From: Spartobacteria bacterium
GTDB taxonomy: Bacteria; Verrucomicrobiota; Verrucomicrobiia; Chthoniobacterales; UBA10450
DNA length: 64,000 nucleotides
Reading direction: 5' to 3'
Assembly (NCBI GenBank): GCA_003167555.1
Contig: PMSN01000009.1
Span: 62,001-126,000, forward strand
The notes below the pieces were generated by a model, which had not been told where the DNA came from, did not search any database, and saw nothing but the letters and a program-made list of their open reading frames with translations. Of the stretch, positions 1 to 8,696 are shown in pieces. The first letter of the stretch is position 1; the number at the start of each line of letters is the position of its first letter. The translations under genes and the position numbers were made by a program.

Positions 1-59
1 GGCGACCGCGCCAAATGCCGGCGCTCGGTCACCGATTCCTAAAGTGGCAGCATCATTTT

Positions 60-788
60 TCATCGCTCGAAAACGATAATCAGGATGCCGACGGCGCAGA
101 GCAAGATGCCCATCAGTGCGCTCTCGTATTTCTCCAGCGCGCCCAGCTTTATTTTGCTCAGACCGGCGAGCGTGAGCGACGTAAAGATCACCATTCCGGC
201 AACCGTCGCCACCGAGAGCACAGCCGTGAGCACCGCGAACCCTGCCCAACCGTAACGGATGCCCGAAACGTAAAACGGAACAAATCCCTCACAGGGAGAG
301 AACGTCAGGAATGCAAGCAAGCTAAGGATCGCGGCACGATCGGAAGTTCGGCGCGGCTGGTACTCATGCTCATGCTCATGCTCATGCTCATGCTCATGTT
401 CATGTTCATGTTCATGCTCGTGCTCGCTCTGATGCTCATGCAAATGCTCGTGAGGATAATGAAAATGCACATGACCTTTTCCCAAGACCTGACGCAAAAG
501 GTAATACAGCCCAAACAAGAGAAGCGCTCCACCAGCAATCCTGGGAAACCATTGGCCGATGCTGCCGCTCAACGCAGAACCAAACAAAGTGATCGCCAAA
601 CCCAAGGCGGCCGTCACCAGGACATGGCCAGTGCCGGCCAGCGCTGTGACAGCGATTGTTTTCGGGCGGCTCCATCGTTGCACTCTGGATGTCAGCACAA
701 ATGGCAACCAATGGGTCGGGATGGCGGCATGAAAAAATGCGACACCGAAACCCGTGACGGCAATTGTGGTGAGGACAGTTTGATTCAT
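60..788 (-). CDS. Histidine-rich nickel/cobalt-type membrane transporter
   Basis: A 242-residue integral membrane protein with about six hydrophobic segments, three on each side of a cytosolic-type loop. Residues 106-142 are almost only His and Glu, an alternating HE tract that would bind Ni, Co or Zn ions. The first helix carries His20 and His26 (HAAIPTHW) and a later helix carries SPCEGF, both plausible metal-path residues. The overall plan fits the NicO/RcnA/UreH-like metal transporter group; whether it imports or exports is not visible. It stands alone, ending 59 bases from the window edge, with a tRNA gene upstream. The DNA of the tract is a CAT-GAG hexamer repeat that is likely to vary in length between strains. 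Confidence 0.75.
   Translation of the reverse strand: MNQTVLTTIAVTGFGVAFFHAAIPTHWLPFVLTSRVQRWSRPKTIAVTALAGTGHVLVTAALGLAITLFGSALSGSIGQWFPRIAGGALLLFGLYYLLRQVLGKGHVHFHYPHEHLHEHQSEHEHEHEHEHEHEHEHEHEHEYQPRRTSDRAAILSLLAFLTFSPCEGFVPFYVSGIRYGWAGFAVLTAVLSVATVAGMVIFTSLTLAGLSKIKLGALEKYESALMGILLCAVGILIIVFER
363..440 (-). repeat. Hexanucleotide repeat encoding the His-Glu tract
   Basis: About ten near-perfect copies of the hexamer CATGAG (minus strand), with a few CATGAA and CACGAG variants, lie in frame inside the metal transporter gene and encode alternating His and Glu. Loss or gain of a unit keeps the frame, so copy number can change without killing the gene. Confidence 0.9.
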
Positions 789-878
789 GCAGGCAATCGA
801 AGATTACGCGGGCTCCGACAAAAAACTGAAGTGCTTCGAATAATTTGGAATGGCCCGCCGCGGGATGGCGAGGAATTA

Positions 879-952
879 TCGGGCTGACAGGATTCGAACC
901 TGCGACCTTTCGCACCCGAGGCGAACGCTCTACCAAGCTGAGCCACAGCCCG
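879..952 (-). tRNA. tRNA-Pro (anticodon CGG)
   Basis: A full cloverleaf reads on the minus strand. The acceptor stem CGGGCTG pairs with CAGCCCG, the D arm is GCTC/GAGC, the anticodon stem TTCGC/GCGAA encloses the loop CTCGGGT (anticodon CGG at 916-918), and the T loop is TTCGAAT. The C1-G72 pair and the discriminator A are typical of proline tRNAs. CCA is not encoded. Confidence 0.93.
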
Positions 953-1045
953 AACTGCTCGCCGCATCTGTTGAGCGGACGCGGCGCGCATCTATCTCGC
1001 GTATTTCGGTCGCAGTGGCAAGGTGAATACGGTTGTTGCCGAATG

Positions 1046-1306
1046 TCAGGGCGTTGGGTGACGCTGGTTCCGGACGACGGGCGGGCCACGTGAGAAAGTC
1101 GGATCGCTCCAATCCGATTGGCCGGTCGATCCACCGAGCGCGCGCACTTGCACGGTGCAGGTGGTTCCCGGCGTCAGCCTATCGAAATAGATGTGCTGCG
1201 AAGCAGCTGTGGACACGCTCGGCTGCCAGCCGTCTTTTGGTCGATTGAGGCCGTCTAAATTGACTTCAAGAACGCGACATCTAAGTTCAGCCCCTTGGAA
1301 ACCCAA
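1046..1306 (-). pseudogene. Relic of a fibronectin type III protein C-terminus
   Basis: The minus strand is open for 86 codons and reads like the last beta strands of a fibronectin type III domain: the peptide LTPGTTCTVQVRALGG followed by STGQSDWSDP is the usual closing pattern of FN3 domains in small structural proteins I associate with Verrucomicrobiota. No upstream part of such a protein is present, since the TPR gene starts at 1295, and the usual short tail after DWSDP is replaced by an unrelated sequence. I read it as a truncated remnant rather than a working gene. It lies beside tRNA-Pro, a common place for DNA to insert and decay. Confidence 0.55.
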
Positions 1307-2998
1307 TCTGAAAAAAACGAACGGCGATTCATCAAGCTGATCGTTGGAGGAACCCTCGGTTTAGTTTTTTTCATCACGCTGGCCGTCATCGGCGTGCACT
1401 TTTTTCGTCAATGGCAGGAGCGCCACCTGGTCCGCGTCTCTGCGGCCTATCTCAGCGGGGGCGACATGAAAGCCGCGATGCTGACCGCCCGGCGGGCCTT
1501 GCAAATGAACTCGGAGAACATAGATGCCGCCCGTCTTATTGCGCAGATCGCCGACCGTGCCGGAGACAAGGCAGCGTTGGATTGGTGGCGTAAAGTGGTT
1601 GGGCTCCAGCCACACAACATCGAGGACGCCTTGGGACTCGTCCGTTCAGCCTTGCGTGCCAATGATCTCGCTACCGCTGAAAAGACCCTCGCTTCTTTCG
1701 ATGACGCGGCGAAGCAAACCGCCGGCTACCACGCAGCCTCTGGACGTCTCGCCGAGATGAAGAAAAATCCCGCGGAGGCGGAAAGTCATTGGGCAAAAGC
1801 CAGTGAGATCGCCCCGGACAATCTCGGCTACCAATTCCAGCTGGCGCTTATTCGTTTGGGATTCAACGATCCCGCGAAGCGAGAAGCGGCTCAACAAACG
1901 CTTGAGCGATTGCGGGCCGATCCGAAGCAACGCACGGCCGCCACGCGCGCTTTGATCCTCGATGGGGTCGCCCATCACGCCGATGTCAAACGCATGCAGG
2001 CCCTGGCCGGCCAGCTCCAAAGTTATCCCGAAGCCACTTTGGGCGATCGGCTCCTTTATCTGGAAATTCTCCGCCAGCTCCACGATCCCGCTTTCGACGA
2101 ATATCTAAAGAGACTGGAGCGAGAGGCTATTTCGAATGCGGCGGATTTGGCGAATTTGCTCTCCTGGATGAGCGGCAACGAAACGGCCGCGGCGGGGATA
2201 GAATTCTCTAAGAGTTTACCTGAGGAATCTCGGGAAAAATGGCCGGTGCCACCATCGATCGCAGCCCTCTATTCCAGCGTGAAGGATTGGCCTGGACTGG
2301 AACGGATGATGAGAACGACCGAGTGGCAGTCGCACGATTTTCTTCGTCGCGCCTTTCTCTCGCGCGCGCTCCGTGGCCAGGACAAAAAATTTCCTTCGGA
2401 GCAGGAGTGGCTCGCGGCCCAAAAGGAGGCTTCCCTGCAGCCACAGTCTCTTCTGATGCTGGCGCGCACGGTGGCTCTGTGGGGCTGGGAAAACGAAACC
2501 GTCGATCTGCTTTGGATCCTGGCAAAGAATGACGAGACAAAGCTGGAGGCACTCCAGACGCTCTATCAACACTACGCAAAGAAGGGCGACACCTCCGGCC
2601 TTTACCGCACACTCATCCGGCTCGTCGAGGTCGTTCCGAATGATTTGGTTCTGCAAAACAATCTAGCCCAAGTCTCACTGCTCCTCGGAGCGGACCGGGA
2701 GCGCGCCCGCAAAATCGCCGCAGAACTCACGAGCAAGGAACCTTCAAACGGGTCGTTCCTATCGACCTACGCTTTTTCTCTTTACGCGAACGGCGACGTA
2801 AAAGGAGCGCTGCAAGCGATGGATAAATTAACCCCGGACCAACTTCGCGATCCATCGTTGGCGGCATATTATGGTATCGTTCTCGCCGCCGCTGGTCAGA
2901 AAGAGAAAGCGCGCGAGTATCTGCGGCGGGCGAGCGAAGCAAATCTGCTTCCCGAAGAAAGAGCTTTAATCGCCAAGTCTGAGAGCGGACTAAACTAA
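1295..2998 (+). CDS. Membrane-anchored TPR-repeat protein
   Basis: A 567-residue protein with one N-terminal membrane helix (about residues 14-37) followed by a long alpha-helical region with TPR-like pairs, for example around residues 45-75, 80-110, 125-165 and 440-560. TPR arrays bind other proteins, so it may act as a scaffold or assembly factor at the cell envelope; no partner is evident. The start is TTG at 1295: only this start includes the membrane helix, and the next Met is inside the first repeat. It is monocistronic and converges on the PEP-CTERM-like gene, with a strong hairpin between them. Confidence 0.72.
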   Translation: METQSEKNERRFIKLIVGGTLGLVFFITLAVIGVHFFRQWQERHLVRVSAAYLSGGDMKAAMLTARRALQMNSENIDAARLIAQIADRAGDKAALDWWRKVVGLQPHNIEDALGLVRSALRANDLATAEKTLASFDDAAKQTAGYHAASGRLAEMKKNPAEAESHWAKASEIAPDNLGYQFQLALIRLGFNDPAKREAAQQTLERLRADPKQRTAATRALILDGVAHHADVKRMQALAGQLQSYPEATLGDRLLYLEILRQLHDPAFDEYLKRLEREAISNAADLANLLSWMSGNETAAAGIEFSKSLPEESREKWPVPPSIAALYSSVKDWPGLERMMRTTEWQSHDFLRRAFLSRALRGQDKKFPSEQEWLAAQKEASLQPQSLLMLARTVALWGWENETVDLLWILAKNDETKLEALQTLYQHYAKKGDTSGLYRTLIRLVEVVPNDLVLQNNLAQVSLLLGADRERARKIAAELTSKEPSNGSFLSTYAFSLYANGDVKGALQAMDKLTPDQLRDPSLAAYYGIVLAAAGQKEKAREYLRRASEANLLPEERALIAKSESGLN

Positions 2999-3040
2999 GC
3001 GTGAGGATCACCGTTTTCGCCCGCGAAAACGAAAAGTGAA

Positions 3041-3068
3041 GCGGCCGTCTCCTTGCGAAGACGGCCGC
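3041..3068. terminator. Hairpin between convergent genes
   Basis: A perfect 10-bp stem (GCGGCCGTCT pairing with AGACGGCCGC) with an 8-base loop lies between the TPR gene and the gene at 3099-3806, which converge here. A second small palindrome, GTTTTCGCCCGCGAAAAC, is at 3013-3030. On the minus strand the hairpin is followed by T-rich sequence, so it suits leftward transcription best; the rightward side has only a short TTT. Confidence 0.65.
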
Positions 3069-3098
3069 CCCAATTTCAGACAAACAAGAAACCTAACC

Positions 3099-3806
3099 TT
3101 AAACGATCGACACAGTTTTCTGCGCGGCGCGCCGCCGGCGAAGAATGTGCGTGCAGGAAACAGCTGCAATCAGTCCAACGATGGGGAAGAGAGTGCTCAT
3201 TTCGGGCACAGGCGTGATTGTGCCCCGCAAAGCGACCGGGAGAATATCCAGCGCCCCTGCCGCAACCGAGATGAATTGGAAATTTCCGGTTATGTCCACG
3301 AATTGATCGTCGAAGGTGCTCCCGTAAGCCCCACCAATCTGGGTCCCGAGCGTACCTTGGGTGTTCGATCCAAAAAGCAGAAACGATTCGCCAGGCTGGA
3401 TGCTGCCAACAGAGATTTGCAGGCCGGTAAAGCCTTGGGAAAGGATCGAGCGCAAATCCAGCTGAATGTAATTTGAGGGAGTGCCGCCGCTTGTTTGCAG
3501 CTCGTTATCCAGTGTGCCAACCAAGCCGAGACCGCGTTCGGAGCCGCCTCCGCTGGCGGCCAAATTCTTGAAGTATAATTCGTGAGGCGTATCCGCCCCC
3601 GGGACATTGTCGTATCCGTCCGCGGTAATGGTGTATCCAGATTGGGTAAAGTTTAGAGAGGTTGCTCCAGCGTCGCCATTGGCTGCCGTGGGGTTCAACT
3701 GCCACGTAATGACTGTGGCCCAGGCTGAACAGGCGGTTAATGCGCCGATGCAGCAGAGTGTGCGAAGCGAATTCGCGAGGAAGCGGTTGGTCGTTGATCT
3801 TTTCAT
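3099..3806 (-). CDS. PEP-CTERM-like exported protein
   Basis: A 235-residue exported protein. A signal peptide with a KR-rich start and a hydrophobic core ends near SAWA, about residue 30. The mature part is beta-rich with many Gly, Ser, Thr and Asn. The last 40 residues show the tripartite sorting plan: a short PVPEMST motif, a hydrophobic helix, then an RRRR cluster. In PEP-CTERM systems this tail is cut and anchored by an exosortase; none is in the window. The motif is VPEM rather than the classical VPEP. The start at 3806 (MKRSTTNRF) gives a normal signal peptide; a longer frame to 3914 would add 36 polar residues. The function of the mature part is unknown. Confidence 0.72.
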   Translation of the reverse strand: MKRSTTNRFLANSLRTLCCIGALTACSAWATVITWQLNPTAANGDAGATSLNFTQSGYTITADGYDNVPGADTPHELYFKNLAASGGGSERGLGLVGTLDNELQTSGGTPSNYIQLDLRSILSQGFTGLQISVGSIQPGESFLLFGSNTQGTLGTQIGGAYGSTFDDQFVDITGNFQFISVAAGALDILPVALRGTITPVPEMSTLFPIVGLIAAVSCTHILRRRRAAQKTVSIV

Positions 3807-4521
3807 TTTTGTTTTGGCTAGTTTTTTTGCGATTAAGACCCGGCTTTTGTTCTGATTGGTTCTGCCGGTCTCGTAATGTTTTTCATAATTGTCATAAATG
3901 AGTCGCAACGTCAATAATTATTTTCGTACCCCCTGCTTAGAAAAGTTCTATCAGGGCTGTGTTTTGAGAGCAACAAAATCTTTTAGAAATCTTCGGCACT
4001 CTCGCCAAGGGGGCGGCACCCAGGCTCATTTCCCTCGAACCCGGCATTTTCGGGGCCTGGGCTGGCGACCGTCGCACTCTGCGGTTGTCGTCGCGGAAGA
4101 GACTAGCCGGGCGCCCTGTTCGAGACCCTTGCCAGGCCCGACGCGCCGCTTTGACTCGCGTCCGCAGGGAAACCGGCCGCCGGCGGTATCATCGGCGGCG
4201 CGGAACGGCTCTCGGGGCGACGTGCCGCCATCGACATAAGGCAAAATTCCATCGTTGTGAAACCCGTTTCAATCCCTGCGGCTCCGGTACATGGCGATGA
4301 CGATAATGTTATTGAACGTGCTATCCATGCTACCCACCGACGATGCGATGGATCGTAATTCGTCGAAAAGGATCGACAGAATCCCGCCAAGCCGCACGAC
4401 GGTTTGTGAATCAATCCGGCGCAGGCTCAACGGGACCCGTCTCGCGGATGAATCGGCTGTGAGTGGCCTGAGTTCTGTCAGCGCTTACTTGTTTGATGCG
4501 CGCCGCGAATACGTTGTTTTT
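3807..4521. other. Unexplained intergenic region of about 0.7 kb
   Basis: No convincing gene. Bases 3807-3960 are AT-rich and should hold the promoter of the PEP-CTERM-like gene. From about 4000 the DNA is GC-rich. One plus-strand frame, 4150-4345, reads smoothly without a start codon (it includes NSIVVKPVSIPAAPVHGDDD) and could be a decayed coding fragment. I found no tRNA, riboswitch, or 6S, SRP, RNase P or tmRNA signature by eye. Confidence 0.4.
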
Positions 4522-5094
4522 TCAGAGATTCCGCCAGGTAAAATGGCTTCCTTGAAAGGCTGCCTGTAGATCTTTGAAATCAACGGCACGACTAACGAAC
4601 TGGAAGCGCACTTGCTCATTGCCACGATTCAGAAACATCATTGAGCGCTGGTAGTTATCACCGTAGAGAGTGTAGGAAACTATCACGAGGAAAGTCTCTT
4701 TCCGCCCGATCAAGAGCGGGTTTTTCTCCTGCGACACGAGAGTGACGTTCGTGCTTCCTGCAGGAACAGAGGCGAGCGCCTCTGCCGCCAGCTTCTTCAT
4801 CGTTTCATCGTCGAAGACCCCTGGCTGGCTGAGGCTAATTCTCGAGATCGTGCCCTCGGCTTGTGCCTTCCCTGGCGGATGGAGGGTGAACCTGGATGTG
4901 CTGCCGGAATACTCCCAGCCCGTGGGCGGACCGTAAATAATGTCTTTGCCGCTCTCATCTGAGAAAACGAGAAACTTGACCTTCGCGCCATCCAACCTCG
5001 CCTCGCAAACCTTCGGTGCGAGCCGCAGATCAGCGCGCGCCGAGGCGATGGAAAGCGCGCCGAGCAGCGATAGGAGAGTTAGAGAGTGGACCAT
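4522..5094 (-). CDS. Exported protein of the prepilin-like operon
   Basis: A 190-residue protein with a clear signal peptide (cleavage near SARA-DLRL, about residue 21) and no other membrane segment. I do not recognise the mature domain; it is a mixed alpha/beta sequence with one Cys. Its start overlaps the end of the upstream PilX-like gene by 16 bases, so the two are probably translated together, and it is the last gene of a four-gene prepilin-like operon. A role in pilus or pseudopilus assembly, or as cargo, is inferred from position only. Confidence 0.7.
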   Translation of the reverse strand: MVHSLTLLSLLGALSIASARADLRLAPKVCEARLDGAKVKFLVFSDESGKDIIYGPPTGWEYSGSTSRFTLHPPGKAQAEGTISRISLSQPGVFDDETMKKLAAEALASVPAGSTNVTLVSQEKNPLLIGRKETFLVIVSYTLYGDNYQRSMMFLNRGNEQVRFQFVSRAVDFKDLQAAFQGSHFTWRNL

Positions 5095-6956
5095 TTGCCT
5101 TTGACGTAGCTATAAACCATGATCGAACCTGGGGGTGGTTTCGTCTTGAAGTTGCTGTCGAAGTACCATTGACGATCTGGAGGGACATACACACTCCCTT
5201 TTCCCCACTCGCCGATGGATTGCTTGCTCTGGTAAAGTTCAACCATCGAGCCGTAGTAGGTGAATTTCTTGCCCGTCCAGTCCTCCAGAAAACGCGGGAA
5301 GTTTTCCGCGCCACCACTGTAAGAGCCATCGCCTCCAACTGGAGCCGTCGGAACAATACCAGAAATAATTGCCGCGTTAACCGTGGTGTGCGAAGCGACC
5401 GGCACAGTGCCGGAAGCCGCATCGCTCCAGCTATTCGAAAGGATGTTAATGGCATCGGCTAGAATCGAAACGGGGGCGCGCGTGTAACCCGCTACCTGCG
5501 GCGTAACTGCATCAACCGGATTTCCAGAATCCGATGGAGGACTCCCGCCTGTATTGAAATCCCCCTGGATATAAACAGGATTGTTGCTGGCGATGGTCAA
5601 TCCGGCCGGTGGAATTTTGCTCCCGTTCTTGAGGCGAATCCCTCTCCTCGCCCCGGAACTGTTGCTTGCATCGTAAATATAAATGATGGGGTTGGGGAAG
5701 GCGGTTTTATAACTTGGCGGCGAGCTGGCGGCCGTAAGAATCTGGCTGATGTCGAGCGTCGCGAGTTTGATACTGGCGCCTTCACGGTTGTCCTGGATCG
5801 TTTGATTCGTGGTAATCGCGCCGTTGAACATGTTGTAGAGCGAACCGCTGTTGAGAACATTTATCGTTCCGTCGAAGACACCGGCGCTGGAGTGAGGCGT
5901 ACCGATGGTGTAGGAATTGTCTGCGTTGATCCTGATAACCACGGCGGCCTGGTTCCAATAGCGGCCGGTTGCCAATGGATCCGCATAACCGGCGGCAGGT
6001 ATGTCAATCAGTTCGTGATAGCTGTCGTTGTTCGGATTTGTGTCTGCGGTGTTGAAGATTTGCGTCGAATCCAATCCGAATGGCTGCTTGGCGTCGTCGT
6101 GAGCCGGTGGCAGGTTGGAAGGGTAATTGGGCGCGGTCGGGGTTTCGGGATGTTGCCCGTCGCCGGGCTTGAACCCCGCGGTGGGATTCGCGGTTGTCGG
6201 CGCGAACCAATCTGAACCGTACGTCACTTTGTCGGCAAAGGTCAGAGTGTTGTGACCAGTGTAGAGATCGGAATTGGTATGGACCCAGCCCGTGACGATA
6301 AATTGCGGTCCCGGGTGAATTTCCAAAGGATCGACATAAAAGATGGCAAAATTCCAGGGAGAGATCTGCTGCTTCTGAAACACGCGGCGGACTTTCGCGA
6401 CGACCGTGCCGGTTGGTCCCAGCGCCGGCAGCGTCACATCGGCCGAAGCCATGTAGTTAAAGTTTGCGGCGGTCGTGTTGAGGGTTCCGGTTTGGGCCAG
6501 CCCTAGTTCGGGTTCTGGAGTTGCGCTCGCCCCGGCGAGTGTGTTCCATTCGGCGTTGACTCCTACTACTTTGTAATTGGAAATGGTGTAGGTGGCATCA
6601 TAATCTCCCGGCTCATCAGTCGTCGGGTTGATGTTCACCCCTCTTTTTACGAAATTGGAAACAGCCGGCAGGTTCAATTGCGCCGCCGTCGGCAGGGCGA
6701 TAGATGTAAATGCGCTCGTTGGCTGGGCCGTGGTAGGGGCTGTGCGGGAGATCGTTCTCCAATTGGCAAATAGGATGTCAATGCAACCGTCCCCGGCGGC
6801 GACTGCGGTCTCAAGGGTATTGCTGCGCTGCACGTGCCGGCTAACCGTGTAGGTGTATTCGCCCGCTACGGCGACGACAACCATCAGGGTCGCCAGGACC
6901 GACATGACGACCACGAGCGAACTGCCAGATTGTTTCCGAAGATGGATCGTTTTCAT
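5079..6956 (-). CDS. Large PilX-like pilus assembly protein
   Basis: A 625-residue protein with an N-terminal hydrophobic helix (about residues 11-33) that begins with SGSSLVVVMSVLATLMVVV, the form seen in PilX/GspK-like minor pilins, though it lacks the canonical GFTLxE. The long remainder is Pro, Thr, Asn and Gly rich and resembles a beta-rich extracellular domain. It overlaps the upstream prepilin gene by four bases (ATGA) and the downstream exported protein gene by 16. By position it would be the large tip or minor subunit of a type IV pilus or type II pseudopilus. The domain beyond the helix is unfamiliar to me. Confidence 0.68.
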   Translation of the reverse strand: MKTIHLRKQSGSSLVVVMSVLATLMVVVAVAGEYTYTVSRHVQRSNTLETAVAAGDGCIDILFANWRTISRTAPTTAQPTSAFTSIALPTAAQLNLPAVSNFVKRGVNINPTTDEPGDYDATYTISNYKVVGVNAEWNTLAGASATPEPELGLAQTGTLNTTAANFNYMASADVTLPALGPTGTVVAKVRRVFQKQQISPWNFAIFYVDPLEIHPGPQFIVTGWVHTNSDLYTGHNTLTFADKVTYGSDWFAPTTANPTAGFKPGDGQHPETPTAPNYPSNLPPAHDDAKQPFGLDSTQIFNTADTNPNNDSYHELIDIPAAGYADPLATGRYWNQAAVVIRINADNSYTIGTPHSSAGVFDGTINVLNSGSLYNMFNGAITTNQTIQDNREGASIKLATLDISQILTAASSPPSYKTAFPNPIIYIYDASNSSGARRGIRLKNGSKIPPAGLTIASNNPVYIQGDFNTGGSPPSDSGNPVDAVTPQVAGYTRAPVSILADAINILSNSWSDAASGTVPVASHTTVNAAIISGIVPTAPVGGDGSYSGGAENFPRFLEDWTGKKFTYYGSMVELYQSKQSIGEWGKGSVYVPPDRQWYFDSNFKTKPPPGSIMVYSYVKGKWSTL

Positions 6957-7855
6957 TGGTAGGTAGTAAGACGTGCTCTCATGGGGACTTGTCCGTTGAG
7001 CAGGATATTGGCTGATTTGAAGCCGCGATTGCTGTAAGTGAGATCGGACGTCGAAAGATCGATCGCGGCTACGAACCGAAAGTAGAGGGCGCCGGCTGGC
7101 GTGTTTGGGGTGCTGAATGGCTTGGGGTTGGTAATGTCAGTGACCATGTTGCGATTGCCCAGCCGGTGCCATACCAGCGCATTATTTGCGACGGAATACC
7201 AGCAGCGGTCGGCAATGAAGCAAACCACATCTCCGATGCCACTGCCCGTGCCTTGTATCTGCACCGGCAACAGCGTCCCAGCAGGGGAAGGAGCCGGCGA
7301 AGGAGCGGGAGACGGCGCCGGGATGTTGGCGAGTGTGATCTTACAGTTATTCCAGGGTCCAGTTACCGAGGTGATATCGCCCTCAATCTGATGGGTCGGA
7401 ACAATCAGGCGCTGGTTTACCGCCGGCATGGGGGACGTAGCGCTGGGCAGAGTAACCCGGACAAAATTTTGACTCCCCGGCAGGGCCGGAGTGTCAGCAA
7501 TGATCTGGAGAGGCCCCATTGACCATTGCTGGAAGGCAATTCCGGCTGCCGGTCCCGCCGCGGCGCCCGCGGTGAGAGCAGGGGTTATTCCAGTTGCATC
7601 CATGACCACGTTTCCATTCGCGTCGACGTCGATCAGATACGGCAAGGATATCGCGGAGTGCAGGTCCTGGACCATCTGGAGCATGGCGACACGCGCCTGC
7701 TCGTGCGCGGTGTTCACGGCCGTGTTCTTGGCGCCCAGGATTGTGCCGATGTTTAAGAGCGAATAGATGATCAAGCCGAGAACGCCGACCATGCCAGCCG
7801 TGACCGATATTTCGACCAGGGTCAGGCCGCTCCGGGAATGCGTGGAAATCTTCAT
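6953..7855 (-). CDS. Prepilin-like protein (PilW/GspJ type)
   Basis: A 300-residue protein with a class III signal: a short basic leader, then SGLTLVEISVTAGMVGVLG, in which the G-L junction is the prepilin peptidase site and Glu at mature position 5 is present. A single hydrophobic helix follows, then a beta-rich domain with a Pro-Ala-Ser linker (APSPAPSPAPSP) near residue 185. The length suits a PilW or GspJ minor pilin. ATGA overlaps with the genes on both sides point to coupled translation and fixed stoichiometry. Confidence 0.75.
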   Translation of the reverse strand: MKISTHSRSGLTLVEISVTAGMVGVLGLIIYSLLNIGTILGAKNTAVNTAHEQARVAMLQMVQDLHSAISLPYLIDVDANGNVVMDATGITPALTAGAAAGPAAGIAFQQWSMGPLQIIADTPALPGSQNFVRVTLPSATSPMPAVNQRLIVPTHQIEGDITSVTGPWNNCKITLANIPAPSPAPSPAPSPAGTLLPVQIQGTGSGIGDVVCFIADRCWYSVANNALVWHRLGNRNMVTDITNPKPFSTPNTPAGALYFRFVAAIDLSTSDLTYSNRGFKSANILLNGQVPMRARLTTYQ

Positions 7856-8358
7856 ATGTCGGAAGTGCGGATGGTGCTCATCGAAAATGAGTAAGATCGA
7901 TTGAGATAGGTGTAGGTGACCGTGACCACCGCCTTGTACATGTAGGTAGTAGTGGTACCAGGGTTTATGTCGGTCACCGTGGTCGTCATTGTGCCTGGAA
8001 CAATGACGATGTTGTTGCTGTTGATATCTTTGTACTGATAGACGACTACGGCCTTTGTCTGAGTGCCGAGTGCTAATTCCGGCGGAATCTGCACCGTCCC
8101 GTCGTTATTTGTTTTCTGCGGATTGAATGGGCCGTCCGATTGAATCAAATCGATCTGATTCAACGCGGCCGCGCAAACGCCGGTCCCATTGCGGCTCATA
8201 TCCGCCATCGAATTGAACTTGGTCAGTGCGCCGAGAGTAGAAACGACGCCGATTCCGATCACGCCAATGGCGACCACGGTCTCCACCAGCGTGAAGCCAC
8301 CTGTCCTAAAAAGGGGCGATGCCTTATGAGGTTTATGGAAAATCATCATGAAACTCAT
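7852..8358 (-). CDS. Prepilin-like protein (PilV/GspI type)
   Basis: A 168-residue prepilin, first gene of the operon. The leader ends in Gly-Gly before FTLVETVVAIGVIGIGVVS, so the peptidase site, Glu5 and hydrophobic helix are all as expected. The remaining 130 residues are a small beta-rich domain, consistent with PilV or GspI. I chose ATG at 8358 because AGG lies eight bases upstream; ATG at 8376, 8349 or 8346 would change only the leader. The overlap with the next gene is four bases. Confidence 0.75.
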   Translation of the reverse strand: MSFMMIFHKPHKASPLFRTGGFTLVETVVAIGVIGIGVVSTLGALTKFNSMADMSRNGTGVCAAALNQIDLIQSDGPFNPQKTNNDGTVQIPPELALGTQTKAVVVYQYKDINSNNIVIVPGTMTTTVTDINPGTTTTYMYKAVVTVTYTYLNRSYSFSMSTIRTSDI

Positions 8359-8376
8359 GAGCAACACCTGTGCCAT

Positions 8377-8696
8377 TTGCGGCGGCTCGCTGGCTTCTTC
8401 CGATACCCTTTGAGGTTGGACTCAACGAGCACCAACAGATCGTCCAACCAAAAGCCCCAGCTCGGTGAGCTCTTACTTCCAAATTGGAACAGTCGATCCG
8501 CGTGCAGACCCAACGCCCACCTTAACAAACCACCACAAATCCATTGACAGCGACTTGCACTCCCCGCAAAGTCAGAATTCTCTTTTCCCTGCCGATGCTC
8601 GCTTCAAACCTCATTTCCAACGTCGTTTCTGGCGGCTCGCCGACCATTCTTCAGTTCTCGACGGACGCCACCCGCGCCGTCCGTTCCTTGCGAAAT
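8377..8696. promoter_or_regulatory. Divergent intergenic region, prepilin operon and rpoZ
   Basis: About 320 bases separate the leftward prepilin operon from the rightward rpoZ gene and must carry both promoters. A TTGACA at 8544-8549 is a possible -35 box for rpoZ, but no good -10 box follows at 16-18 bases. No hairpin or RNA gene was recognised. Confidence 0.35.

Noticed and set aside
4150-4345. Smooth frame in the 3.8-4.5 kb spacer
   Set aside because: No start codon and only about 65 codons; listed as a possible relic within the spacer rather than as a gene.
8544-8696. Extension of the omega subunit frame upstream of ATG 8697
   Set aside because: The added 51 residues do not resemble omega and would more than spoil its usual short length.
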